In this document: in pieces, positions 1 to 7,311 of the stretch
Numbering within the stretch: the first letter of the stretch is position 1
Layout of the letters: every line of letters begins with the position of its first letter
From: Clostridiales bacterium
Lineage (GTDB): Bacteria; Bacillota; Clostridia; Christensenellales; Aristaeellaceae
NCBI GenBank assembly: GCA_015056155.1
Contig: SVGU01000016.1
Coordinates: 1-43,722, forward strand
Direction: 5' to 3'
DNA length: 43,722 nucleotides
Program-made: the position numbers and the translations under genes
The notes under the pieces: model-generated
Database searches by the model: none
What the model saw: only the letters and a program-made list of their open reading frames with translations
What the model was told of the DNA's origin: nothing

Positions 1-313
1 GGATTACGGCGTGCTGCGCCTGATCGTGGACGACGCGGAGAAGGCCACCGCCGCGCTGCTGGAGACCGGCTGCATCCTGTCGATGACCCCCGTGATGGCG
101 GTTATCGTGCCCGACGTCGCCGGCGGTCTGGCAGAGGTGCTGGACGTGCTCGCCGAGGGCAACATCGACGTGGAGTACATGTATTCGATGTTCCCCATGG
201 AGGGCGGAAAAGCCTGCATGGTCTTCCGCCTGAAGGACGATGAGACCTTCGCCGCCAAGCTCAAGGCCCATGGTCTGCATGTGGCGACCAAGGACGAGCT
301 CGGCCTGAAGTAA
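1..313 (+). CDS. ACT-domain protein, 3' part (cut by window edge)
   Basis: This is the C-terminal part of a small ACT-domain protein. The reading frame is open from base 2 (Asp-Tyr-Gly-Val-Leu-Arg-Leu-Ile-Val) to the TAA at 311-313, so the start lies outside the window and the GTG at 11 is an internal Val codon. The visible part shows the end of a first ACT repeat (YGVLRLIVDD) and a complete second one (VMAVIVPDVAGGLAEVLDVL, then the NIDVEYMYSM strand). Tandem-ACT proteins of about 140 residues are common in Clostridia. They bind amino acids and often follow phenylacetate-CoA ligase genes, but the upstream gene cannot be seen here. The family call is firm and the ligand is unknown. A terminator hairpin follows directly. 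Confidence 0.85.
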   Translation, partial: DYGVLRLIVDDAEKATAALLETGCILSMTPVMAVIVPDVAGGLAEVLDVLAEGNIDVEYMYSMFPMEGGKACMVFRLKDDETFAAKLKAHGLHVATKDELGLK

Positions 314-320
314 TTCTTCC

Positions 321-351
321 GGGAGTCAGACGCCTGTCTGGCTCCCCTTTT
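321..351 (+). terminator. Intrinsic terminator after the ACT-domain gene
   Basis: An 11-bp stem (321-331 with 336-346, one G-T wobble) closes a GCCT loop and is followed by CTTTT. It lies 8 bases after the ACT stop codon and before the ribosome binding site of the next gene, so the two genes are probably separate units or joined only by read-through. Confidence 0.8.
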
Positions 352-370
352 CAGCAAGGAGGCTGCTGCG

Positions 371-994
371 ATGAAACGCCGACCGTTTTTCCCCCGGTTC
401 ATGCACGCCATGTCGAACATTGTCACCGTCGTCTTCGGCGTGTTCTGTCTGGGCACCGTGGGCGCGTCTGTCGCCGGTCTGATCCCGCCCCGGTCAGAAT
501 GGACGAAAGAGCAGACGGACCTGTTCGGCAGTTCGCTGCTGATCATCTTTGCGCTGATGTGGATCTTCGTGGTGATCCCGGCGATAATCCCCGTCCTTTT
601 CCCGAAGAAAACGAAGCCGGCGCCTGGCGTCAGCGCCTCCCGGACCCCATCAAAGGAGCAGTTCTACTCGCCCCAGCCCATCCCCCGCGAGGATGGACGG
701 CTGGTGCTCATGGCCGGCGAGTTCATCTGGGACGACCGGCCGATCCAGCTGATCGCAGATGAGACGCTCTCTGTCGGGCGCTGGTACACGCTGACCGTCA
801 ATGACGCAGGCCAGCCCGTGATCCGCTATTATCAGGTGGACGACCGACGCGCCTTTTCCATGCAGATCCCGGAGGCATACCTTCTGCAGGGCAGCACCGT
901 CGCGGATCTTCTGCAGCTCTGCGGCGTGAGCGACCGCCGGTTCTGGCGGTATGAGCCGGATACGCTGGTCAGCTTCGAGCGGCATCCCGAATAA
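371..994 (+). CDS. Orphan two-TM membrane protein, 207 aa
   Basis: I do not recognise this family. The ATG at 371 is preceded by an AAGGAGG site with good spacing. The protein has a short basic N-terminus (KRRPFFPR), a first hydrophobic segment around residues 14-38, a short loop with SEWTKEQTD, and a second hydrophobic segment around 50-77. A basic, Pro-rich stretch (FPKKTKPAPG) follows, and then a soluble region of about 130 residues that is probably cytoplasmic. The soluble part contains strand-like stretches and a closing region (STVADLLQLCGVSDRRFWRYE) but no catalytic motif that I know. It sits alone between two hairpins, so neighbours give no functional clue. Confidence 0.7.
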   Translation: MKRRPFFPRFMHAMSNIVTVVFGVFCLGTVGASVAGLIPPRSEWTKEQTDLFGSSLLIIFALMWIFVVIPAIIPVLFPKKTKPAPGVSASRTPSKEQFYSPQPIPREDGRLVLMAGEFIWDDRPIQLIADETLSVGRWYTLTVNDAGQPVIRYYQVDDRRAFSMQIPEAYLLQGSTVADLLQLCGVSDRRFWRYEPDTLVSFERHPE

Positions 995-1000
995 CAGATC

Positions 1001-1041
1001 ATCCCCCGGAAGCAGGCCGATCCGCCTGTCTCCCGGGGGAT
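1001..1041 (+). terminator. GC-rich hairpin after the orphan membrane gene
   Basis: ATCCCCCGG at 1001-1009 pairs with CCGGGGGAT at 1033-1041, with further pairing of AGGC and GCCT inside. It starts 7 bases after the stop codon. The downstream T-tract is weak (TCTGTGCATT). It may also serve the convergent S51 gene. Confidence 0.55.
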
Positions 1042-1099
1042 TCTGTGCATTGAAAAGGAGGATGCGACGCCTGCCCCCTACTCTGATGTGCCCTTTGAT

Positions 1100-1777
1100 T
1101 CACGCCCGGTTCAGGCGCGTCAGCACCTCCTGTGTCAGCGGCCTGACTTCGCCGTCCTCAACGCAGCGGATGCGCCCCAGCCAGTCCGCGCCGTTCTCCG
1201 AAATAAAGATGGCGCTTTCGTCCTCCATGGCGCAGATGGGCAGGAGGTGGGCGGCTGAAACCTGCTGAAGCGTCCGCAGCAGCGCCTGCTCCCCCGGGTT
1301 CACGTGCGCCTTGATGGTGATGTTCGTCAGACCCACTCCCTCATAGGGCACAGGCGACTCCCAAACGTCCAGCGCGCGCCTGGCCATATTGATCGCCCCT
1401 GCACTCACGCCGAGGAGCACGCCGCGGCTGGCACAGAGTTCCCCTTCAATTTCCTTCTCCCGGATCAACTGCATCTGCTGCGTGGGATGTCCGCCCATGA
1501 GGAACACGCAGTCCGCCATGCGGATCAGTTGGCGCGCATCCGCCGGGGCTGTCCGGCGGTCGATCACGGTAAAGCTGTCGAAAGCCATGCCGTATTCAAC
1601 GAACATATGGTGCATACCCGCAGCGTCTTCGTCGTTGCGGGCGTATTCGTCCGGCCAGGCACTGACAAAGACGAGGTTCCTGCGCTCGGTCAGTGTCTCG
1701 CGGAGCCGCCGGGCAATATCCGCCGGGAAGCGCCGCGTCGGGAAGCCGCTGAACAGTCCGATCAGTTTTGCATTCAT
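1100..1777 (-). CDS. Peptidase S51 (dipeptidase E-like) family protein
   Basis: This is a type-1 glutamine-amidotransferase-fold protein of the S51 group, which includes aspartyl dipeptidase PepE and cyanophycinase-like hydrolases. At 225 aa its length matches PepE. The serine nucleophile elbow is seen as GVSAGAINMA at about residues 122-131, preceded by the ADCVFLMGGHPTQQMQLI segment that corresponds to the family's GGNT region. A conserved His lies in the later NITIKAHVNP stretch. No signal peptide is evident, so it is probably cytoplasmic. The ATG at 1777 has a GGAGG site 8 bases upstream. The gene lies just after the terminator of the ABC exporter operon and should have its own promoter, which I could not locate convincingly. 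The exact substrate is unknown. Confidence 0.8.
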   Translation of the reverse strand: MNAKLIGLFSGFPTRRFPADIARRLRETLTERRNLVFVSAWPDEYARNDEDAAGMHHMFVEYGMAFDSFTVIDRRTAPADARQLIRMADCVFLMGGHPTQQMQLIREKEIEGELCASRGVLLGVSAGAINMARRALDVWESPVPYEGVGLTNITIKAHVNPGEQALLRTLQQVSAAHLLPICAMEDESAIFISENGADWLGRIRCVEDGEVRPLTQEVLTRLNRA

Positions 1778-1805
1778 GTTTCACGCCTCCATTCCATACG
1801 GTTCG

Positions 1806-1837
1806 AAAAAAGCCAGGGTACTTTGCAGTATCCTGGC
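1806..1837 (-). terminator. Intrinsic terminator of the ABC exporter operon
   Basis: On the minus strand an 11-bp stem (GCCAGGATACT with AGTACCCTGGC, one wobble) closes a 4-base loop and is followed by six T residues. It lies 26 bases beyond the stop codon of the second ABC gene and separates it from the S51 gene. Confidence 0.9.
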
Positions 1838-1862
1838 ATATGTGTTTGGGAAGTGTCAAGCA

Positions 1863-3677
1863 TCAACCCGCCGCGAAGGCATTGGAGGTCGCTTCGTCCT
1901 CGTACTGGCGGGTATACAGGTTGTAGTAGTGCCCCTTCGCCTTCAGCAGTTCATCGTGCTTGCCGCGCTCGATGATCTTGCCGTCGCGGACGACGAGGAT
2001 CAGGTCGGAGTTCTTGATCGTGGACAGACGATGCGCAATGACCAGCGAGGTGCGGCCCTTGGTGATGGTCTCGATGGCCGTCTGGATCTTCTGCTCGGTC
2101 AGCGTATCGACGGAGGCCGTCGCTTCGTCCAGCACGAGGATGCGCGGATCGGCCAGGATCGCACGGGCGAAGGAGATCAGCTGCTTTTCGCCGGTGGAGA
2201 GCATGTCGCCGCCCTCGCCGACGTCGCTTTCGATGCCTTTTTCCATCCGGTCCACGACCTCCGTGGCGCTGACCAGCTCAAGAGCATTGCGGATCTGCTC
2301 CTCGGTGGCGTTGGGGTTGCCGTAGAGCAGGTTCTCCCGGACGGTGCCGGAGAAGAGGTGAGGCGTCTGCAGCACGTAGCCGATGGCGCTGTGCAGCCAG
2401 AGCTGGCTGCGTTCCCGCGCGTCCCGGCCGTCGATGAGCACCTTGCCCTTCGTCGGCTCAAAGAAGCGGCAGACCAGGTTCACCAGCGTGGACTTGCCCG
2501 CGCCGGTCTCGCCGACGATGGCGATGCTGGAGCCGAAGGGGATCTTCAGGTTGAAGTTCTCCAGCACGTACTCGTCACCGTCGGGGTACTTGAAGTCCAC
2601 ATCGCAGAACTCGATATCGCCCTTGATGGGCTCCCAGTTTTCCTTTTTGGGCTGGAATGCGTCGCCGTACTTCTCGATCACCTCGGGCGTGTCCACCACG
2701 TCGGACTTGGTTTCCAGCAGGCGGGACAGGCGCTCGATGTTCACCTGCGTGGTGATCAGGTCGGAGATCGCGTCGATGATCCAGCGGACGGGCTCCATCA
2801 TGCCCTGCGCGTAGGACATGAACATGGAGAATGTGCCGACCTCACTCGCCGCGATGTAGCCGCCCTGCCACAGGACGATCGCCAGCGCCATGGAGGAGGC
2901 GACGTTCAGCGTCGCGGAGAACATGCCGCGCAGGTGCGCCACATGCACGGACTTCCTGCGCATCGCGCCGGTATCCGACACGAAGTCGTTCGCCATCTTG
3001 TCCTCGATGACAAGGGTCTTGATGGTCTTCGCGCCGGTGATGCCCTCATTGAAATCGCTGGTGATCTTGGAGTTCAGTTCGCGCACCTCGCGGTTGACGC
3101 GCACCAGCTTCGTCTGGAACACGGAGAACAGCAGCACGATCAGCGGCAGGATGGCGATGACCATCAGCGCCAGCTTGGCATTGACGATCAGCATCACCAG
3201 CACCGCACCGATCAGGTAGGACAGGTGCCAGACGCTGTCCATCAGCGACCAGGACACCAGCGAACCGATTCGGCTCGTGTCGGACATGATGCGGGCATGG
3301 ATGTAGCCGACGCTGTTCTGGTTGAAGTAGGAGAAGGACAGCGTCTGCAGGTGGCTGAAGGCCGCGTTTCGCAGATCGCGGTTGACGCTGACCTCCGTCT
3401 TCATCGCATAGGTACAGGAAATGTAGTTCAGCACCGCCGTCAGCAGCACGACCGCCACGTAGATCGCGATGAAGACCGGCAGCGTATCCAGCGTATTGCC
3501 GCTGATGAAGTGGTCCAGCGCATACCGCTGGAACTGGGGCACGAGCAGGTCCACGCCCGTGGACGCAAGGCCGCACAGCACCATCACCAGCACCATCCCG
3601 CGGAAGGGCTTCATGAAGGGCAGCACCTTGCCGATGCCGAAGAACGGCAGCGACCGCTTCTCATTGGGTTGACTCAC
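1863..3677 (-). CDS. ABC exporter subunit with the catalytic Glu (heterodimer partner 2)
   Basis: This is a 604-residue half-transporter: a six-TM exporter domain (about residues 20-330) followed by an ATPase domain. Walker A is VGETGAGKST, Walker B is ILVLDEATASVD with the catalytic Glu present, and the H-loop is VIAHRLST. The signature motif is abnormal (LSTGEKQ instead of LSGGQ). That pattern marks one half of an asymmetric heterodimeric exporter such as BmrC/BmrD or TM287/288, in which one ATP site is catalytic and the other is not. The start is GTG at 3677, with AGGAGGT 6 bases upstream, and it overlaps the stop of the partner by four bases (GTGA), so the two are translationally coupled. 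Function is multidrug or lipid-like export; the substrate cannot be read from the sequence. Confidence 0.93.
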   Translation of the reverse strand: MSQPNEKRSLPFFGIGKVLPFMKPFRGMVLVMVLCGLASTGVDLLVPQFQRYALDHFISGNTLDTLPVFIAIYVAVVLLTAVLNYISCTYAMKTEVSVNRDLRNAAFSHLQTLSFSYFNQNSVGYIHARIMSDTSRIGSLVSWSLMDSVWHLSYLIGAVLVMLIVNAKLALMVIAILPLIVLLFSVFQTKLVRVNREVRELNSKITSDFNEGITGAKTIKTLVIEDKMANDFVSDTGAMRRKSVHVAHLRGMFSATLNVASSMALAIVLWQGGYIAASEVGTFSMFMSYAQGMMEPVRWIIDAISDLITTQVNIERLSRLLETKSDVVDTPEVIEKYGDAFQPKKENWEPIKGDIEFCDVDFKYPDGDEYVLENFNLKIPFGSSIAIVGETGAGKSTLVNLVCRFFEPTKGKVLIDGRDARERSQLWLHSAIGYVLQTPHLFSGTVRENLLYGNPNATEEQIRNALELVSATEVVDRMEKGIESDVGEGGDMLSTGEKQLISFARAILADPRILVLDEATASVDTLTEQKIQTAIETITKGRTSLVIAHRLSTIKNSDLILVVRDGKIIERGKHDELLKAKGHYYNLYTRQYEDEATSNAFAAG

Positions 3678-5509
3678 GCTTCCACCTCCTCTGTGGAAAG
3701 GGACTGGATCTCATGGATCCGCTGGTACAGTCCGCCGGCGCGCTGCAGCTCCTCAGGCGTACCCATCTCCACGATCCGGCCGCGGTCCAGCACGATGATC
3801 TGATCCGCCTTGGAGAGGGTGGAGATGCGGTGGGAGATGAGGATGATCGACGCGCTGCCGAAGCGGGCTTCCAGCGACTTGCGGATCTTCGCGTCCGTCT
3901 CCGCATCCACGGCGGACAGGGAGTCGTCGAAGATCATGATGGGCGTATTCTGCGTCAGCATGCGGGCGATGGCCGCGCGCTGCTTCTGGCCGCCGGAGAG
4001 GGTCACTCCGCGCTCGCCGACGAAGGTCTCATAGCCCTTGGTGAAGCCCTCGATTGTCTCGTCCAGGCAGGCAGCCCGGGCCGCCTCGCGGATATCCGTG
4101 AGGGTCAGGCCGTCGTCGGTGATGGACAGATTCTCCTTGAGCGTGCGGGAGAAGAGGAACGGCTCCTGCAGGACAATGCCGATGTTGCGGCGCAGGTGCT
4201 CGCGCTTGATGTCCGCGATGTCCACGCCGCCGATGGTGATGCGGCCGCAGTGTTCGCCCTTCTCGTTCTCCTTGGGCAGGTCGTACAGGCGGTCCAGCAG
4301 CAGCATCAGCGTGGACTTGCCGCTGCCCGTTCCGCCCAGGATGCCCAGCGTCGTTCCGGCCTTCATGGTGAAGGTAATGTCATGGAGCATCTGCGGGCAG
4401 TTGTCGTAGGCGAAGTTCACATGCTCGAAGCAGATGTCGCCGGTCATGTCAGGCTCCAGCGCATTCTCGCCGTCGCGCTCCACCTCGGAGCCGATGATGT
4501 ACCCGATGCGGTCCACCGCCACGCCCGCCTTGGACATGTCGGAGATCATGCGGCCCAGCTGACGGATCGGCCAGACCAGCATGGAGTTGTAGGAGATAAA
4601 GGCGATGTACTCGCCCGGCTGCATGCTTCCGCGGATGCAGAACACCGTGCCGAACACGACGATCAGCATGATCTGGATACCGCTGAGGACGTCGGAGGTG
4701 CTCCAGAAGCGGCTCATCACCTTCGCCAGGCGTACCCAGAGGCCGGTGTACTGCTCATTGTGGCTTTCGAAGCGGTCGCGCTCGTACTTCTCCCGGCCGA
4801 AGGCGCGCACCACGCGCACGCCGGTCAAGTTCTCCTGCGCCATGGCGGACAGCTTGCCCTCCGCCTCGTCGCACTCCTTGAAGCCCTTGCCGATCTTGTT
4901 GTGGAAGGCGAAGGAGTACAGCACGATCACCGGCATCGGCAGGAAGGCGATCAGCGCCAGCAGCGGGTTCATGCCGATCATGAAGATCAGCGACAGCACC
5001 ACCAGCACGATGATGCGGAACAGGCCCGTCAGCTGGCCGGCGACGAAGTTGCGCGTCGTGTCGATATCGGACGTGCAGCGCTGGATGATGTCGCCGGTGT
5101 GGTTCTTCATGTGCCAGCTGAAGGGCAGACGGCCGATGTGGGTGTAGAGCATGTCACGCATGGTCTTGGTGAGCGTCTCGGAGGCGCGGGTGCTCGACAG
5201 CATGAAGCCGTACTGCGCCACCACCTTCACCACCGCGACCGCCATCACGGCCAGCGCCATGATCCACAGGTTGCGGCCCAGATATTCAAAGCCGCCCACC
5301 GCATTGACCAGCTTCATGACCGTTGCGCCAAAGGCCGGCTCTGCGCCGCCGATGGCGTTGTCCACCGCCGCACGGATGATCTGCGGCATGATCATGTCCG
5401 CCAGCGACGTGACACCCGTGAGAAGCATGCTCAGCACGAACATGCCCTTGCTGCCCTTGAGAAAACGCCAGATCAGCGGCAGCGTCCCGATCTTGTTCTT
5501 TTCCTGCAT
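3674..5509 (-). CDS. ABC exporter subunit with the degenerate ATP site (heterodimer partner 1)
   Basis: This 611-residue half-transporter has an N-terminal six-TM domain and a C-terminal ATPase. Walker A is LGGTGSGKST and the signature is a normal LSGGQKQRAA, but Walker B reads IMIFDDSLSAVD, so Asp replaces the catalytic Glu. Its normal signature therefore completes the catalytic site of the partner, while its own Walker site faces the partner's defective LSTGE signature. I start it at the ATG at 5509 (MQEKNKIG), which has GGGAGGG 6 bases upstream, rather than at an in-frame codon at 5566 that lies inside the leader hairpin. It is the first gene of a two-gene operon with a consensus promoter and a terminator-containing leader. 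Confidence 0.93.
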   Translation of the reverse strand: MQEKNKIGTLPLIWRFLKGSKGMFVLSMLLTGVTSLADMIMPQIIRAAVDNAIGGAEPAFGATVMKLVNAVGGFEYLGRNLWIMALAVMAVAVVKVVAQYGFMLSSTRASETLTKTMRDMLYTHIGRLPFSWHMKNHTGDIIQRCTSDIDTTRNFVAGQLTGLFRIIVLVVLSLIFMIGMNPLLALIAFLPMPVIVLYSFAFHNKIGKGFKECDEAEGKLSAMAQENLTGVRVVRAFGREKYERDRFESHNEQYTGLWVRLAKVMSRFWSTSDVLSGIQIMLIVVFGTVFCIRGSMQPGEYIAFISYNSMLVWPIRQLGRMISDMSKAGVAVDRIGYIIGSEVERDGENALEPDMTGDICFEHVNFAYDNCPQMLHDITFTMKAGTTLGILGGTGSGKSTLMLLLDRLYDLPKENEKGEHCGRITIGGVDIADIKREHLRRNIGIVLQEPFLFSRTLKENLSITDDGLTLTDIREAARAACLDETIEGFTKGYETFVGERGVTLSGGQKQRAAIARMLTQNTPIMIFDDSLSAVDAETDAKIRKSLEARFGSASIILISHRISTLSKADQIIVLDRGRIVEMGTPEELQRAGGLYQRIHEIQSLSTEEVEA

Positions 5510-5521
5510 CAGTTTCCCTCC

Positions 5522-5567
5522 CTTGTCCGGGTATATCCTGTCGTTTCTGTAAAAAAGGCCGGACAAG
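5522..5567 (-). promoter_or_regulatory. Possible alternative (anti-terminator) hairpin in the ABC leader
   Basis: The 3' arm of the leader terminator (CTTGTCCGG on the minus strand, plus coordinates 5559-5567) is perfectly complementary over 9 bases to CCGGACAAG at 5522-5530, directly upstream of the GGGAGGG ribosome binding site. The two pairings exclude each other, so this could be the anti-terminator state or could affect access to the ribosome binding site. The pairing is seen; its regulatory role is inference. Confidence 0.5.
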
Positions 5568-5600
5568 CATCAGGACTCTCACCTGACATCTTATCCAGCC
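5551..5600 (-). terminator. Leader terminator (attenuator) of the ABC exporter operon
   Basis: In the roughly 130-base leader, GGCTGGATAAG (5590-5600 on the plus strand) pairs with CTTGTCCGGCC (5557-5567) over 11 bp with two wobbles. A nested TCAGG/CCTGA stem lies inside, and six T residues (5551-5556) follow. It lies between the promoter and the first gene, which is the position of a transcription attenuator. The B. subtilis bmrCD exporter genes are known to be controlled by ribosome-mediated attenuation in the leader ORF bmrB. An ORF starting with ATG at 5609 runs through this hairpin here, but its ribosome binding site (GGAGGG, 14 bases away) is poorly spaced. Confidence 0.7.
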
Positions 5601-5644
5601 AATGACCATCCCCGCAGTATCAGCCCTCCGATGTACCAGAACCT

Positions 5645-5673
5645 ATTATATCTGCCCGTATGCGGCATGTCAA
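5645..5673 (-). promoter_or_regulatory. Consensus sigma-A promoter of the ABC exporter operon
   Basis: TTGACA (5668-5673), a 17-base spacer and TATAAT (5645-5650) on the minus strand match the consensus at all twelve positions. Transcription should begin near 5637, giving a leader of about 130 bases before the ATG at 5509. So strong a promoter upstream of a leader terminator fits control by attenuation rather than by initiation. Confidence 0.88.
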
Positions 5674-5833
5674 TCTAACCTTTGGAATATTCATCAGCGA
5701 AAAAAGTTCCCCCAGCGCAAGTTGACGCCGCGGCAGGTGCTGTCTGCGGTGCTCTTTTCGCCGCATTTCCCGCCAGTTGAGAGAATTTCAACTATCATTC
5801 ATGCTTCGTAGTCGCGCAGGCGCCGGCAGAAAT
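5674..5833. other. Intergenic stretch between ABC promoter and alarmone-gene terminator
   Basis: About 160 bases lie upstream of the ABC promoter, and the total gene-free gap is 5510-5897. Apart from the promoter, the leader and the hairpin at 5834-5871, I see no gene, repeat or recognised RNA motif in it. A somewhat AT-rich patch (about 5690-5720) could hold an operator. Confidence 0.4.
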
Positions 5834-5871
5834 CGCCCCCCTGCCGCCATGTGTTCCGCAGCAGGGGGGCG
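5834..5871 (-). terminator. Strong GC hairpin downstream of the RelA/SpoT-domain gene
   Basis: CGCCCCCCTGC (5834-5844) and GCAGGGGGGCG (5861-5871) form a perfect 11-bp stem with a 16-base loop, 27 bases after the stop codon of the minus-strand gene. There is no real T-tract, so it is a terminator or an RNA-stabilising 3' end. Confidence 0.6.
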
Positions 5872-5897
5872 CCAATGCCGGTGAGATAACCGCCGGC

Positions 5898-6680
5898 TCA
5901 TGGTTTTTTGTTCTGCTTGATCCTCCGGAAATAGGAGCTCATCTCATCTGCCAGGCCCGACAGCCGGTTCAGCAGGCGGGAGTAGTCCGTCAGCATCTCG
6001 TCATCCTGATCGTAAGGATAAACGATGTCATGGTCGATCTCGCTCCAGCCTTCCTCGAACAGCGTCCTGCCCTGGATTTCCACATAGTAGCCCTTGTACT
6101 TGACGATGTAGTGCAGGGAACGGTAGATGCCGCCGGTGATGATGTCGATCTCGGCTTCGTCGTAGATCTTGCTGTCGCCTGCCCGCTTGTACACCTTGGG
6201 CTTCTCCGCCAGATAGCAGTGGGCCTCGTCCGGGTCAAAATCATGCAGGCGGTCAGTAATATACTGCGCCGGGTCGTTTTCAAAGCAGCGGGTGATGTAG
6301 CGATGGAAATGGATCCAGTCCTCCCGGTAGAGAAAGAACACGCGGATGCCGATCAGATCGGTCACGAACTTGTGGAAGTTCGTGTGATCCAGGCCCGCAA
6401 AGCGCTCCGGATCCTCCCGGCGCTTGCGGACGATCTTCTCAATCAGGTGCTCCGCCTTCTTGGTCCTGTAGCGGTAGGAATGGATGCCGGCACGGTCGGT
6501 TTCGTAGAGGTATTCGTCGATGAATTCCTTGCCGATCTCGTGCAGGCGGCCTTCGATCCTGCCGTATTCCTCTTCGATCGCGATCAGCTCATCGCAGGAG
6601 ATCCCGGCCTCCGCCAGCTCCCGCTCATCGATCCGGTGCTTCTCCAGCCATTCCTGCCTGTCCATGTGACTGTCTTTCAT
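5898..6680 (-). CDS. RelA/SpoT-domain (p)ppGpp synthetase-like protein
   Basis: This 260-residue protein has a RelA_SpoT nucleotidyltransferase domain. The key stretches are SYRYRTKKAEHLIEKIVRK (the basic ATP-binding helix), DLIGIRVFF, YRSLHYIV and EIQGRTLFEEGWSEIDH, which correspond to the Tyr-Ser-His and EIQxRT..E..W.EI.H motifs of alarmone synthetases. No HD hydrolase domain and no TGS/ACT region is present, so it belongs with single-domain synthetases. It is somewhat longer than RelQ/RelP, with a helical C-terminus. I chose ATG at 6680 (MKDSHMDRQ) because an AGGA site lies 8 bases upstream. A longer frame from 6758 would overlap xpt and lacks a ribosome binding site. It is third in an operon after the FAD enzyme and xpt. 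Synthetase activity is likely but not proven. Confidence 0.82.
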   Translation of the reverse strand: MKDSHMDRQEWLEKHRIDERELAEAGISCDELIAIEEEYGRIEGRLHEIGKEFIDEYLYETDRAGIHSYRYRTKKAEHLIEKIVRKRREDPERFAGLDHTNFHKFVTDLIGIRVFFLYREDWIHFHRYITRCFENDPAQYITDRLHDFDPDEAHCYLAEKPKVYKRAGDSKIYDEAEIDIITGGIYRSLHYIVKYKGYYVEIQGRTLFEEGWSEIDHDIVYPYDQDDEMLTDYSRLLNRLSGLADEMSSYFRRIKQNKKP

Positions 6681-6699
6681 GCCGCACATCCTGTCCGGA

Positions 6700-7293
6700 T
6701 CAGTCCCACTGGGGCTGCTCGCGGAAGGTGATGGTACCGGTTTCCGCGTCCATCGCATCCACGATCGCCAGCGACTCGAGCTGGTAGCCCAGATTGCGGA
6801 TCACGCGGCCGCCGATCTGGAAGCCCTTCTCGATCACGATGCCCAGCCCCTCCACCGTTGCGCCGGCGGATTCCGCGATGGAAATCAGTCCCTGCAGCGC
6901 GCAGCCGTTGGCCAGGAAGTCATCGATGATCAGCAGATGGTCGTCCGCGTCGAGGAACTTCCGGGACACGATCACCTGATTCCGGTTCTTGTGCGTGAAG
7001 GATTCGACTTCCGCCACATACATTTCGCCTTCGATATTGATGGACTTGGACTTCTTCGCGAACACCATCGGCACGCCGAATTCACGGGCAACGAAGCATG
7101 CGATACCGATGCCGGACGCCTCGATGGTCAGCACCTTTGTCACCGGCTTGTCCGCAAAGCGGCGCTTGAATTCCCGGCCGATCTCCTCCATCAGGGCAAT
7201 ATCCATCTGATGGTTGAGGAAGCTGTCCACCTTCAGCACATTCCCCGGCTTGACGACGCCGTCCCTGACGATCCGCGCTTCCAGAAAGTTCAT
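6700..7293 (-). CDS. xpt: Xanthine phosphoribosyltransferase
   Basis: Xpt converts xanthine and PRPP to XMP in purine salvage. The 197-residue length is typical. The PRPP-binding loop is visible as HLLIIDDFLANG at about residues 120-131. Other family stretches are LTIEASGI, KKSKSINIEGE and VEGLGIVIEKGFQ. The ATG at 7293 has a GGAGG site 8 bases upstream. In many Firmicutes xpt is preceded by a purine riboswitch; none is possible here, because the gene lies only 18 bases behind the FAD oxidoreductase gene and is transcribed with it. The alarmone-synthetase-like gene begins 19 bases after the xpt stop, which pairs GTP precursor salvage with a possible (p)ppGpp enzyme. Confidence 0.95.
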   Translation of the reverse strand: MNFLEARIVRDGVVKPGNVLKVDSFLNHQMDIALMEEIGREFKRRFADKPVTKVLTIEASGIGIACFVAREFGVPMVFAKKSKSINIEGEMYVAEVESFTHKNRNQVIVSRKFLDADDHLLIIDDFLANGCALQGLISIAESAGATVEGLGIVIEKGFQIGGRVIRNLGYQLESLAIVDAMDAETGTITFREQPQWD

Positions 7294-7311
7294 GATCTTT
7301 TCCTCCGTTTC

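Noticed and set aside
1..313. A 100-residue protein starting at GTG 11
   Set aside because: The frame stays open to the window edge and the residues before it continue a normal ACT repeat, so the gene is simply cut by the window.
5286..5609. A real 107-residue gene overlapping the ABC start
   Set aside because: Most of it is an out-of-frame shadow of the ABC gene. Only its first codons could matter, as a leader peptide, and its ribosome site is poorly spaced.
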